DNA of 64,000 nt, from the NCBI GenBank assembly GCA_035772405.1, contig JAYKKM010000143.1:1487501-1551500 (forward strand), written 5' to 3'. Under the pieces are notes generated by a model that saw only the letters and a program-made list of their open reading frames with translations, was not told the DNA's origin and ran no database searches. Shown here piece after piece: positions 29,786 to 41,790 of the stretch (within the stretch, counting starts at the first letter, position 1; the number at the start of each line of letters is the position of its first letter). The DNA comes from Chrysogorgia sp. JL179-B06 (Eukaryota > Cnidaria > Anthozoa > Scleralcyonacea > Chrysogorgiidae). Position numbers and translations under genes: made by a program.

Positions 29786-31498
29786 CTACCTCAAAGCAAT
29801 ATTAAAGCATTGTAATGTAATGTATTGTAAGAAATAGAGGTATCGAGGTAAGTTTTATTGACAATGTAAATCGTCATTGCTTGAAGCAACGAAATTATTG
29901 CTTATAACACGAGTACGGGGCCGAAATAACTTGGCGGGGATCCTGCGCGCGAGGGATGTTGAGAGGTGCGAGTAAAACACGAGGAGATAACCGACGTCTG
30001 TTTACTTTTACTAGATTTTTACTAGTTGCGTATTTTACCCGTATGTAAATGTAGCATGGTTATTAACAACACGTAACACTACCTATCTGGAGTTTTCGTC
30101 TCTTTATTTCTTTTACTGTATATATATCGTTACACACAAATCTGCTTGCGTGTAATCAAGCGAGCGAACTTTCGGTCTGGCATATATCTGTGTTCGATTC
30201 TAATCTCTTGCGCTGTCAAACGTAATTACAATATCTTGTTACCCGTTACTAACTTAATTAATACTCTATCTAATTAATATTCAGCATTGAATGATGCAAT
30301 ACATTGCTTGATCGGAATTGTCAATTTGTGTGTGATTTTTATGTGGTTATGTATTAACCGAGGTTAAATATGCTTGCGCCTGAGTATGTAGCCTGACGTC
30401 ACGCAGCGCATGGGAGACCGGAAAGCGCAAGCCCAAACTCTAGGCCGACGAGATAAACGCTCGGAACGAAGCACATTCAAGCAAAATTCTCACCCACCAT
30501 CCCTCCCTTTAAAAAATATCAATTCCATCAGTTCTCGTGTTATCACAAACTGATGTTTGAAGGGTACAGGTAAGCCCGACTGGTGATCGGATCAGGACCA
30601 ACAGGCTCAGTCAACCTGATCCTACTCCAAGCAACTAGGACAACGGCACGCATCAAGCAGTCGGTCTGCCTGTCACCCAACCAACCAAACGGGTAAGTAT
30701 AAATATGGCACTGGTGATCACACACATGATCGACGTATGGTGTAAGCTGTCTAAAGCTGTATACGACACAACATTTCTCACAAAAATCTACGCTTTCCCT
30801 TTTCGCTGTGAAAGTTATAAAAGAAGAGTCATGAAAGTCCACTAATGCTGCAACTTTGAGCAAAAACCACAAGAAACGAGCGAAACAGTTCGAAGATTTG
30901 TTGTTAGCTTCAGTGTTTATAACAGCAAAAACACAAGCCTCAGTCACCAAGCTCATCTGATCAATTGTTTAGTCAATATTTTTGTCATAACAACTACAAA
31001 AAGAACCTGAGGAATATAAAAAATAGGTCCGCGATGCGAACATGTGGGTTGCCTTGTCGATGAGCAATGAGAATGGGAATGAGCATGGGGTGTGACCAAA
31101 AGGGAGGCCAATTTTTATGAAACAAAAAGACTGTTATCTAAACTGTGGAATGATAAATTCAAATCTGTAGTACTAACTGAAATATTAGTATTATTCATTC
31201 ACACTGGGCCTGGGGCATTTATCCCCAGTATGGAATCACTGTCATGGAGGCTCTTTATCATTATATTGATGACATGTCGTGCCTTTAAAGTGTCTATATG
31301 GAATGAAAATTTGTTTTTTATGATTGTATTACAAACTTTTCATATATATTATCTGTTCTTGAATTATTACAGAATTATTACAGAAATCAGGCATATCTTC
31401 AGACTGGTTCGACTAAATAGATTCAAACCTTGATGACTTACTCAGTCAATTTGTAATGGTTCTAATGTGGTTGCTATAGTAACAGATTAGTTTCCAAA
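29786..31498. other. duplicated segment without recognised gene, copy 1
   Basis: Open frames at 30543-30956 (-) and 31092-31433 (+) are seen in both copies, but the first is cut by the 28-base difference. Neither shows a family signature or splice signals. They may be shadows within old transposon DNA. Confidence 0.4.
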
Positions 31499-31871
31499 TT
31501 ACTCATTTTCATTCTGATCCCTTTTCATGTTTAATATCTGTTCTTCATCTGCTCCCTTTCTCTTTGAAGTGTTTTTACTTTGGCTATTTTGATTATCTAC
31601 AGAGACATCTAGGTTGTTTTGTCTAGGAATACATGGCTCAACATTTTGATATTGATTTATACAGGCCACATTAACTGAGACACCTTTTATCTCAAAAGGT
31701 ATACTCCTTCCACAATATGAACTCTTTTGCAAAAAAGTCATTAGATTATCAAGGCCTTCAACAGTAAGCAATACAGCTGCGCCAGAACTTGTAGCCTTCC
31801 GTACAAGTCGCTTGAATGAGAATCAAATACCTTATAACATTGTCCAATATTTTTAAACACTGCAACTGCCC
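31499..31871 (-). pseudogene. cysteine-peptidase-like C-terminal half, copy 1
   Basis: Minus strand: NIGQCYKVFDSHSSDLYGR (catalytic-His motif F-D-S-H-S at 31809-31831) then, after a one-base frame change, ATSSGAAVLLTVEGLDNLMT. It continues FEIKGVSVNVACIN and a polar tail ending in a stop. The pattern F-D-S-H-x-R-D-x-x-G-x...A-V-L-L is that of OTU/herpes-tegument-like peptidase domains found in animal transposon proteins. The 5' side is cut by TGCATGC-rich element DNA. The N-terminal half is at 41.8 kb. Confidence 0.55.
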
Positions 31872-32075
31872 TTCTAAACTGTGCATGCATACAAAGCATG
31901 CATGCTGCATGCATGCAATTTGGCACATTTGCATGCATGCAGGAAATGCATGCATGCAGGGGTTGTATAATTCTGTATAAGGTTGCATGCATAAAAATTT
32001 TCATGCATGCATTAGGTTGCATGCATGCATAGGTTACATGCATGCATAGGTTGCATGCAAAAATTTCATGCATAC
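31860..32075. repeat. TGCATGC-rich tract, copy 1
   Basis: Dense TGCATGCATG palindromic octamers separated by short AT spacers. It starts with CCCTTCTAAACTGTGCATGC, the terminal repeat of the element described at 37257-40822. Confidence 0.85.
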
Positions 32076-32337
32076 ACATATTTTTAGCAATCTTAAAAAT
32101 TGAAATCTTCCCATCATTCAGAGACACAAAAATTGATTCAATGGCAAATTATTTAATTGCAAATTTATTAAACCCTACCTAAATGATGACAACATTTAAA
32201 ATATAAACCATTTGTATATGAAGTGCTAAAATATAGATTACATGTACAATCGAAACCTGATTTGTACTGTTTTCAAATTGCCAAATCACTTTAAAACTTA
32301 TAAAATGCCTAAGCAGTGTAGAAATACAAATCAAATG

Positions 32338-32482
32338 TCTAAAAAGTTTGGTGTACAATGCATGTAATTCTCTAATGTTTCGAGTGAAGGCTCTTCGCCT
32401 TTAACTCTCTGATGAAGGGCCTTCACTCGAAATGTTAGACAACTTACATGCTATTTCGGTAGTACACCAACCTTTTTAGATA
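32338..32482. mobile_element. foldback TCTAAAAAGTTTGGTGTAC, copy 1
   Basis: TCTAAAAAGTTTGGTGTACA and the mirrored GTACACCAACCTTTTTAGA enclose TTTCGAGTGAAGGC and GCCTTCACTCGAAA. The partner in copy 2 is at 37730-37876, and a diverged half is at 12735-12815. Confidence 0.7.
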
Positions 32483-33686
32483 CTTTAAAACATAGTTAAT
32501 AATATAATCTTTTCAACCACCAGGTTATTTGAATTGTAAAGTAGGTTTCATTTATTTTGATATTCATATATTAATTACTAAACTTATATTTTAAGTTACT
32601 TAATTAAAGTAATTTGTAATAAAGGCAGATTAGTAAAATTAAATAATAGTGTCAAATGTCAATTTTCACCAAACATGGCAGCAATAACTCAGTCATCTCG
32701 GTCTGTTGCGTGGCGGTCTCTTCTAGATTCAATGGCTACTTGCCCAATCACTCTGTTAACATCAGGATAGCAGCTATATGTCTTTTGAAACATTTGTCCT
32801 AAGAAACCTTTAAAAAAAGAATAAGATTATCAATATTTGTATTTGGTACACTGCTATATAATAGCATTTTATACTGTATAAAATAATTCATTTTACTTAA
32901 ATATATTTCAGAAAAAGGAATTATATTCAAACATGTAATTCCTTGCAAAATCAAATAAGTTCTATAAAATTTATATTTTTGGATGGCTTCTTTACTATTA
33001 GTCTGAAGTAGAGTATAAACTGAAATATATTAAGTACTGCATATGTGTGTTTAATGATTTAAGTTGCCAGTTGCCAATTAGTTGTGAAATTCTGGTCACC
33101 GACTCACCAGTACCCAATTTTTCGCCACAACTTACATCCAATAAGATGCAATTTAGGGTCACCCTGTATAGTTATCCAAAAAGTTTGAGTGCTGCGTTGA
33201 TGAACTGCCAATTATGTGACTAACCTAAGAGCCAATCATAAATTCAAGGTAAAAAGGCCACTCATGCCGGAATAAAGTTAAAACAGTCCGAAAATTGGCA
33301 GGGTTCGCCAGTATCTTTGGTCTGGAAAACCGCATCAAAAGTCAAAACATGCAAGGTCAATTTGTTTTTGAAAAATAACAATCTATATATTAGTGGAAGT
33401 GTTGTAGAAAAAAATTAATTTGCATATATGTCAATAATGTTTTGCAATGCAAACTGAATTTGGAATAACCTCTCAACCAAAACAAATTTACAAATAGATT
33501 TAACTCGATCTTTGTGGCACATTCAAACACCTCAAGGAAAAACAGACAGTACTGTATTAGTGATTACAGACACAGTATGGAGATAAAGCTAAAATTATGG
33601 ATCAAGTTTGTAAACTGCATGGAAAGCTCTGTTAACATTTGCATACACGTGCACAGGAACATATGGTCACGCGTATTATATTTATA

Positions 33687-33847
33687 TAATAATAACTAGT
33701 TTACAAGCGCAGTGTAAAAACTTGTTATTGAATACAGACTCGACGAGAAGGTAGCAGACTTCAACAGTTGATCTACCTTCTTATCAAGTCTGTATTCAGC
33801 TTGTTCAACAATAACAGGTTTTTACGCTGCGCTTGTAAACTATAATA
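33687..33847. mobile_element. foldback TAGTTTACAAGCGCAG, copy 1
   Basis: AGTTTACAAGCGCAGTGTAA pairs with TTACGCTGCGCTTGTAAACT. Inner ACAGACTCGACGAGAAGGTA pairs with TACCTTCTTATCAAGTCTGT. The identical partner in copy 2 is at 39079-39239. Confidence 0.7.
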
Positions 33848-34828
33848 AGAGGCCGAAACACGAGGCCCGAAGTATCTTCGAACACCCGACGCAATTACTG
33901 CCCAGTAAATCATAGTTATAATATTAAATTAGTAGTGATAACTCTTTACCTCTGTCATTTCGAGTGTTGGTTGCGTTGAAAGAATATTATTCAAATCCAA
34001 ACGCGAAGTTGACTGTTACAGCTACAGTATGCCGAAGGTTTCAGTCTGATTGGTAGAGCCGTAGGCGGACCGGCCAGATAGTGCTTGCATTTGTGTTGCT
34101 AAATTAAGCACACCGTCATTGTCGCCTGATTGGTCGAGAACTCATTTAGTTGATCCGATTGAAATAAATGGTCAATCATAAAGATAGGAAATATAAAAAT
34201 AAATATATATTCACCTTAGCTTATAAAATAGTATTTTCGCGTACCGTGTAAGGTAGCCTATTAGATGTTCCGATCGTGTGTTACTGAGAGAACATTTATT
34301 TGACTGAGACCCGATTCAAATTCCAATATGGGATCTGCAATCTGCTAATATTAGTTTATATAATAATTAAATAAACTGATATTACGTCGAAACAACGATC
34401 ACGGTCACTGTAGTTGTTGACGGCGAAATAAAGCATATTGACTGCCAATACGACTTTACAGGTCATCTCTACACTGAGATACATATAAGATATATATGTA
34501 TGTTTAGTTTTCATGTGACCATAGACGGGCATTATGCGAGGGGAAATGGCCTCTTATGCCACAGCGCATTATGTAAGTAAAGGCAGATTTCCAGTCCTCG
34601 CACGAAGCAACTTGCAGCTCGCTGTAATTCCACCAGCAGCTCGTTGCAATAACTCGCGTGGTTTCAAGACTGATGAAGCGATCGTCGAGTTTTTTTTAAC
34701 AAACTTCGACCTGATGAAGCAATCTTCTGAGTATTTCAGATATAGCATCTCAAACAAATCGGTATTTACGAGAAAACGAGGTGAAAGTTCGATTAATATT
34801 GTGATTTCTTCCTTTAATATTGTGATTT

Positions 34829-35205
34829 CACGTTTGTCAATGATCTTGACAATTCACAACATTAGAACTGTCCTGCTTATCTACTTTTTCAGGGCCCTCG
34901 CTACATCATATGATCATGACGATCCTCGCTCATGGAAGACAATTTGTTTAAACTGCGGCACTCCACACAGCCTCGTTGGAAATATTACTTGCTGCTTTTA
35001 ATGTTTCGTTATTATATCCTTGTTTTTTTTCAGTTTATTTTTAAATATTTTGTTGTTATATATATATACTTGTTATAGTTAGTTTTGGGCTCGCTGTAAT
35101 TGCCTTAATGCTGTTGCGGTTACCCTGCCATTGTTCTATGTAGTTATTATAAATTGTGGCGAAGCTAATAAAATAAAAATAAAATAATAATAAAATTAAC
35201 TACGT
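34829..35205 (+). mobile_element. LINE 3' end, copy 2
   Basis: Copy of 29407-29785. It is now fused to the preceding frame from 34534, so the 155-codon open frame 34534-35001 is a junction product of the duplication, not a gene. Confidence 0.6.
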
Positions 35206-36889
35206 CACTACCTCAAAGCAATATTAAAGCATTGTAATGTAATGTATTGTAAGAAATAGAGGTATCGAGGTAAGTTTTATTGACAATGTAAATCGTCATT
35301 GCTTGAAGCAACGAAATTATTGCTTATAACACGAGTACGGGGCCGAAATAACTTGGCGGGGATCCTGCGCGCGAGGGAAGTTGAGAGGTGCGAGTAAAAC
35401 ACGAGGAGATAACCGACGTCTGTTTACTTTTACTAGATTTTTACTAGTTGCGTATTTTACCCGTATGTAAATGTAGCATGGTTATTAACAACACGTAACA
35501 CTACCTATCTGGAGTTTTCGTCTCTTTATTTCTTTTACTGTATATATATCGTTACACACAAATCTGCTTGCGTGTAATCAAGCGAGCGAACTTTCGGTCT
35601 GGCATATATCTGTGTTCGATTCTAATCTCTTGCGCTGTCAAACGTAATTACAATATCTTGTTACCCGTTACTAACTTAATTAATACTCTATCTAATTAAT
35701 ATTCAGCATTGAATGATGCAATACATTGCTTGATCGGAATTGTCAATTTGTGTGTGATTTTTATGTGGTTATGTATTAACCGAGGTTAAATATGCTTGCG
35801 CCTGAGTATGTAGCCTGACGTCACGCAGCGCATGGGAGACCGGAAAGCGCAAGCCCAAACTCTAGGCCGACGAGATAACGCTCGGAACGAAGCACATTCA
35901 AGCAAAATTCTCACCCACCATCCCTCCCTTTAAAAAATATCAATTCCATCAGTTCTCGTGTTATCACAAACTGATGTTTGAAGGGTACAGGTAAGCCCGA
36001 CTAGTGATCGGATCAGGACCAACAGGCTCAGTCAACCTGATCCTACTCCAAGCAACTACGACAACAGCACGCATCAAGCAGTCGGTCTGCCTGTCACCCA
36101 ACCATCCAAACGGGTAAGTATAAATATGGCACTGGTGATCACACACATGATCGACGTATGGTTTAAGATGTCTAAAGCTGTATACGACACAAAATTTCTC
36201 ACAAAAATCTACGCTTTCCCTTTTCGCTGTGAAAGTTATAAAAGAAGAGTCATGAAAGTCCACTAATGCTGCAACTTTGAGCAAAAACCACAAGAAACAA
36301 GCGAAACAGTTCGAAGATTTGTTGTTAGCTTCTTCAGTGTTTATAAGAGCTAATCAATTGTTCAGTCAATATGTTGGTCATAACAACTACAAAAAGAACC
36401 TGAGGAATATCAAAAATAGGTCCGCGATGCGAACATGTGGGTTGCCTTGTCGATGAGCAATGAGAATGGGAATGAGCATGGGGTGTGACCAAAAGGGAGG
36501 CCAATTTTTATGAAACAAAAAGACTGTTATCTAAACTGTGGAATGATAAATTCAAATCTGTAGTACTAACTGAAATATTAGTATTATTCATTCACACTGG
36601 GCCTGGGGCATTTATCCCCAGTATGGAATCACTGTCATGGAGGCTCTTTATCATTATATTGATGACATGTCGTGCCTTTAAAGTGTCTATATGGAATGAA
36701 AATTTGTTTTTTATGATTGTATTACAAACTTTTCATATATTATCTGTTCTTGAATTATTACAGAATTATTACAGAAATCAGGCATATCTTCAGACTGGTT
36801 CGACTAAATAGATTCAAACCTTGATGACTTACTCAGTCAATTTGTAATGGTTCTAATGTGGTTGCTATAGTAACAGATTAGTTTCCAAA

Positions 36890-37262
36890 TTACTCATTTT
36901 CATTCTGATCCCTTTTCATGTTTAATATCTGTTCTTCATCTGCTCCCTTTCTCTTTGAAGTGTTTTTACTTTGGCTATTTTGATTATCTACAGAGACATC
37001 TAGGTTGTTTTGTCTAGGAATACATGGCTCAACATTTTGATATTGATTTATACAGGCCACATTAACTGAGACACCTTTTATCTCAAAAGGTATACTCCTT
37101 CCACAATATGAACTCTTTTGCAAAAAAGTCATTAGATTATCAAGGCCTTCAACAGTAAGCAATACAGCTGCGCCAGAACTTGTAGCCTTCCGTACAAGTC
37201 GCTTGAATGAGAATCAAATACCTTATAACATTGTCCAATATTTTTAAACACTGCAACTGCCC
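36890..37262 (-). pseudogene. cysteine-peptidase-like C-terminal half, copy 2
   Basis: Same content and the same frame change as copy 1, with the F-D-S-H-S motif at 37200-37222. This is the copy still in register with the N-terminal half at 40840-41986. The intervening 37257-40822 is an inserted element bounded by ACTGCAA on both sides. Confidence 0.58.
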
Positions 37263-37729
37263 TTCTAAACTGTGCATGCATACAAAGCATGCATGCTGCA
37301 TGCATGCAATTTGGCACATTTGCATGCATGCAGGAAATGCATGCATGCAGGGGTTGTATAATTCTGTATAAGGTTGCATGCATAAAAATTTTCATGCATG
37401 CATTAGGTTGCATGCATGCATAGGTTACATGCATGCATAGGTTGCATGCAAAAATTTCATGCATGCACATATTTTTAGCAATCTTAAAAATTGAAATCTT
37501 CCCATCATTCAGAGACACAAAAATTGATTCAATGGCAAATTATTTAATTGCAAATTTATTAAACCCTACCTAAATGATGACAACATTTAAAATATAAACC
37601 ATTTGTATATGAAGTGCTAAAATATAGATTACATGTACAATCGAAACCTGATTTGTACTGTTTTCAAATTGCCAAATCACTTTAAAACTTATAAAATGCC
37701 TAAGCAGTGTAGAAATACAAATCAAATGT

Positions 37730-37876
37730 CTAAAAAGTTTGGTGTACAATGCATGTAATTCTCTAATGTTTCGAGTGAAGGCTCTTCGCCTTTAACTCTC
37801 TGATGAAGGGCCTTCACTCGAAATGTTAGACAACTTACATGCTATTTCGGTAGTACACCAACCTTTTTAGATACTT
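37730..37876. mobile_element. foldback TCTAAAAAGTTTGGTGTAC, copy 2
   Basis: Duplicate of 32338-32482; differs by one inserted A after the right arm. Confidence 0.7.
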
Positions 37877-39078
37877 TAAAAACATAGTTAATAATATAAT
37901 CTTTTCAACCACCAGGTTATTTGAATTGTAAAGTAGGTTTCATTTATTTTGATATTCATATATTAATTACTAAACTTATATTTTAAGTTACTTAATTAAA
38001 GTAATTTGTAATAAAGGCAGATTAGTAAAATTAAATAATAGTGTCAAATGTCAATTTTCACCAAACATGGCAGCAATAACTCAGTCATCTCGGTCTGTTG
38101 CGTGGCGGTCTCTTCTAGATTCAATGGCTACTTGCCCAATCACTCTGTTAACATCAGGATAGCAGCTATATGTCTTTTGAAACATTTGTCCTAAGAAACC
38201 TTTAAAAAAAGAATAAGATTATCAATATTTGTATTTGGTACACTGCTATATAATAGCATTTTATACTGTATAAAATAATTCATTTTACTTAAATATATTT
38301 CAGAAAAAGGAATTATATTCAAACATGTAATTCCTTGCAAAATCAAATAAGTTCTATAAAATTTATATTTTTGGATGGCTTCTTTACTATTAGTCTGAAG
38401 TAGAGTATAAACTGAAATATATTAAGTACTGCATATGTGTGTTTAATGATTTAAGTTGCCAGTTGCCAATTAGTTGTGAAATTCTGGTCACCGACTCACC
38501 AGTACCCAATTTTTCGCCACAACTTACATCCAATAAGATGCAATTTAGGGTCACCCTGTATAGTTATCCAAAAAGTTTGAGTGCTGCGTTGATGAACTGC
38601 CAATTATGTGACTAACCTAAGAGCCAATCATAAATTCAAGGTAAAAAGGCCACTCATGCCGGAATAAAGTTAAAACAGTCCGAAAATTGGCAGGGTTCGC
38701 CAGTATCTTTGGTCTGGAAAACCGCATCAAAAGTCAAAACATGCAAGGTCAATTTGTTTTTGAAAAATAACAATCTATATATTAGTGGAAGTGTTGTAGA
38801 AAAAAATTAATTTGCATATATGTCAATAATGTTTTGCAATGCAAACTGAATTTGGAATAACCTCTCAACCAAAACAAATTTACAAATAGATTTAACTCGA
38901 TCTTTGTGGCACATTCAAACACCTCAAGGAAAAACAGACAGTACTGTATTAGTGATTACAGACACAGTATGGAGATAAAGCTAAAATTATGGATCAAGTT
39001 TGTAAACTGCATGGAAAGCTCTGTTAACATTTGCATACACGTGCACAGGAACATATGGTCACGCGTATTATATTTATA

Positions 39079-39239
39079 TAATAATAACTAGTTTACAAGC
39101 GCAGTGTAAAAACTTGTTATTGAATACAGACTCGACGAGAAGGTAGCAGACTTCAACAGTTGATCTACCTTCTTATCAAGTCTGTATTCAGCTTGTTCAA
39201 CAATAACAGGTTTTTACGCTGCGCTTGTAAACTATAATA
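39079..39239. mobile_element. foldback TAGTTTACAAGCGCAG, copy 2
   Basis: Duplicate of 33687-33847, no difference noticed. Confidence 0.7.
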
Positions 39240-39965
39240 AGAGGCCGAAACACGAGGCCCGAAGTATCTTCGAACACCCGACGCAATTACTGCCCAGTAA
39301 ATCATAGTTATAATATTAAATTAGTAGTGATAACTCTTTACCTCTGTCATTTCGAGTGTTGGTTGCGTTGAAAGAATATTATTCAAATCCAAACGCGAAG
39401 TTGACTGTTACAGCTACAGTATGCCGAAGGTTTCAGTCTGATTGGTAGAGCCGTAGGCGGACCGGCCAGATAGTGCTTGCATTTGTGTTGCTAAATTAAG
39501 CACACCGTCATTGTCGCCTGATTGGTCGAGAACTCATTTAGTTGATCCGATTGAAATAAATGGTCAATCATAAAGATAGGAAATATAAAAATAAATATAT
39601 ATTCACCTTAGCTTATAAAATAGTATTTTCGCGTACCGTGTAAGGTAGCCTATTAGATGTTCCGATCGTGTGTTACTGAGAGAACATTTATTTGACTGAG
39701 ACCCGATTCAAATTCCAATATGGGATCTGCAATCTGCTAATATTAGTTTATATAATAATTAAATAAACTGATATTACGTCGAAACAACGATCACGGTCAC
39801 TGTAGTTGTTGACGGCGAAATAAAGCATATTGACTGCCAATACGACTTTACAGGTCATCTCTACACTGAGATACATATAAGATATATATGTATGTTTAGT
39901 TTTCATGTGACCATAGACGGGCATTATGCGAGGGGAAATGGCCTCTTATGCCACAGCGCATTATG

Positions 39966-40406
39966 TAAGTAAAGGCAGATTTCCAGTCCTCGCACGAAGC
40001 AACTTGCAGCTCGCTGTAATTCCACCAGCAGCTCGTTGCAATAACTCGCGTGGTTTCAAGACTGATGAAGCGATCGTCGAGTTTTTTTTAACAAACTTCG
40101 ACCTGATGAAGCAATCTTCTGAGTATTTCAGATATAGCATCTCAAACAAATCGGTATTTACGAGAAAACGAGGTGAAAGTTCGATTAATATTGTGATTTC
40201 TTCCTTCAATATCTATGCAAGTTAACCACCAAACACGGTAATGATTTCCTTTGTGCAGTTTTCGCCATGAATTACTAATGATTTGAAATGTTGACATAAT
40301 TTGTTTTGATTGGTAATATATTTACTGCAAGTACTTGCCGCGAGTAAAAAATAGTTCAAAGTTTCCAACAGCGAGTTGCTTCATGTGAGGACTGAAAATT
40401 TGCCTT
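39966..40406. mobile_element. foldback AAGGCAGATTTCCAGTCCTC
   Basis: Left AAGGCAGATTTCCAGTCCTC at 39971; right end GAGGACTGAAAATTTGCCTT at 40387-40406. Inner GCACGAAGCAACT pairs with AGTTGCTTCATGTG. Its right part is present only once, because the tandem duplication ended inside it at about 40212. Confidence 0.65.
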
Positions 40407-40805
40407 AAAGCCTGGTTTCCATATGATCGCTATTTCATCTGAGCATGCACATGCAATACAGCTATAACTATGCATGCATGCATGCATTACATCTGAACAC
40501 ACATGCAATAACAATTTTGCGCGCTGAATAACAATTTTGCAGCATTAAAATGGCAACTTGGCATGCAATAACAAGGTAAAAATAGCAACTGTACATTGCA
40601 TGCAATATATAGAATTTTGCCTGCATGTATTTTGTATTTTAATCCATGCAATACAATTTTACATGCATGTATTTTATATTTGCATGCATGTAATACAATT
40701 TTGCATGCATGCATGCATTTTATCTTTGCATGCATGCAATAAGCATGCATGCACAACTGTTTGCATGCATGCAGCATGCATACAGCGTGCATGCTGCATG
40801 CATGT
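40407..40805. repeat. TGCATGC-rich right arm with an AAGCCTGGTTTCC end
   Basis: Begins with AAGCCTGGTTTCCATATGAT, the tip of the hairpin family at 11066. It continues as alternating TGCATGCAT palindromes and AATACAATTTT spacers. The Met-His-Ala-Cys-rich frames on both strands only translate the repeat. Confidence 0.8.
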
Positions 40806-40839
40806 ACAGTTTAGAAGGGTGTACTGCAATCAATGGTTA

Positions 40840-41045
40840 ACAAACAACATTGATAGGAAGTTTATTTCAACTCCATAAAATAACTCATCTAAGGCATTTT
40901 TAAGGGTTACATAAGGTCCATTATTAATATTATTTCTCATGAACATTTCACCAGTTAATGACTCACTATAAGTCAAATGTTTCCTCATTTATTGATACCA
41001 TGTCAGGTACATCGGTTAACAATAACAAATCCTTTTTAACAGAAC
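40840..41045 (-). pseudogene. cysteine-peptidase-like middle segment
   Basis: Minus strand: DLLLLTDVPDMVSINEE near 41035-40990, then after a stop and frame change ESLTGEMFMRNNINNGPYV and TLKNALDELFYGVE. In this family such a segment lies between the Cys and His motifs. It is separated from the N-terminal part by two inserted elements (41062-41184 and 41215-41722). Confidence 0.5.
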
Positions 41046-41061
41046 CTTTAACAGAACTGTA

Positions 41062-41184
41062 CAGTGGAACCCCATTACGACCGCTGTTGGGCCAAAAAAT
41101 GTGGTCGTATTAACGGCCAGAAAAATGTGGTCGCAATAACCAGGTGGGGTATTAACGGGGTGGTCGCATGGCGGGGTTCCACTG
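41062..41184. mobile_element. pogo/Tigger-like MITE
   Basis: CAGTGGAACCCCATTACGAC at the left and GGCGGGGTTCCACTG at the right, TA on both sides. CAGTGGAACC termini with TA target sites are typical of pogo-type elements. Internal ATGTGGTCG repeats; no coding. Confidence 0.75.
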
Positions 41185-41214
41185 TATAAACAATTACCAT
41201 GACACAAAATATTA

Positions 41215-41722
41215 TTTAAAGGGTATGGCAATATAAATTAACTTTGTCTCATTTGAAAGAACTCTTGAAATGATATTACAAGACCTTTTACAATTTTCCC
41301 TTATCTTTTTTGGTTTTCGAAATAATTTGACGAAAGACAGCGTGCTGTCCGCCATCTTGGAATTATTTTCGATATGCATGTGACGTCATAAGTAGGGTAA
41401 AGTGAAATTTTTATCTTGTCAACCTTACGACATTATGAGCCAGAAACTCGATTATGTTGCACTATTTCCATTTTTTATTGGCTCACACCATTTTAAAAAG
41501 CCTTCCGCGGAAATTCGGTCACCTATGGAGTAGTTTCATCAGGTTTACCCTAGGTCAAATATTACAACAAGATGGCGGATTGCAGACTGTCTTTTGTCAT
41601 AATTATTTGAAATATTTCAAAAACTAAGAAAGATACAGAAAAATTGTAAAAGGTCTTCTTATACCATTTTACGAGTTCTTTCAAATGAGACAAAGTTAAT
41701 TTATATTGCCATATCCCTTTAA
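41215..41722. mobile_element. 508-base MITE with about 200-base arms
   Basis: TTTAAAGGGTATGGCAATAT and the complement ATATTGCCATATCCCTTTAAA begin arms that pair through TTAACTTTGTCTCATTTGAA and TTTTGTAGTATC-like parts. They also include GTCCGCCATCTTGG against CAAGATGGCGGA. It splits the peptidase gene remnant. Confidence 0.8.
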
Positions 41723-41790
41723 ATCAAAATAATTCCAGTTAAAAAATCTTTAATATTTTAGAAAATAATAGCAGTCAATGACATTGCTAC

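Larger units (their letters stand above)
29407..34828. repeat. 5.4-kb tandem duplication, copy 1
   Basis: The sequence from CACGTTTGTCAATGATCTTG is repeated from 34829 on. Differences are few: single substitutions, one- or two-base indels (for example GATAAACGC against GATAACGC), and a block near 30915-30960 that is about 28 bases shorter in copy 2. It holds a LINE 3' end, a peptidase C-terminal fragment, TGCATGC-rich DNA and two foldbacks. Confidence 0.92.
34829..40212. repeat. 5.4-kb tandem duplication, copy 2
   Basis: Starts at CACGTTTGTC directly after copy 1 and ends near CTTCCTTCAATAT, where the flanking single-copy DNA resumes. The right breakpoint falls inside the foldback at 39966-40406. 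Feature order is as in copy 1. Confidence 0.92.
37257..40822. mobile_element. 3.6-kb TIR element with TGCATGC arms, inserted in the peptidase gene
   Basis: Left tip CCCTTCTAAACTGTGCATGC, right tip the complement of CCCTTCTAAACTGTACATGC. Both lead into TGCATGC-rich sub-terminal tracts (37273-37470 and 40462-40805). ACTGCAA flanks both ends (37250-37256 and 40823-40829), a 7- to 8-base target duplication as for hAT or P-like elements. No transposase was recognised inside. It carries the foldbacks at 37730-37876, 39079-39239 and 39966-40406. Confidence 0.6.

Noticed and set aside
30543..30956. 137-codon conserved gene present twice
   Set aside because: Its duplication is explained by the 5.4-kb tandem copy; the 28-base difference removes its start in copy 2 and no family is recognised.
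34534..35001. 155-codon gene on the plus strand
   Set aside because: The frame crosses the duplication junction at 34829; in copy 2 the same start gives a different end (39926-40225).
40487..40878. Met-His-Ala-Cys-rich frames on both strands (also 31741-32127 and 37132-37518 in part)
   Set aside because: Translation of TGCATGC repeats; the real signal in 31741-31871 and 37132-37262 is the peptidase remnant.
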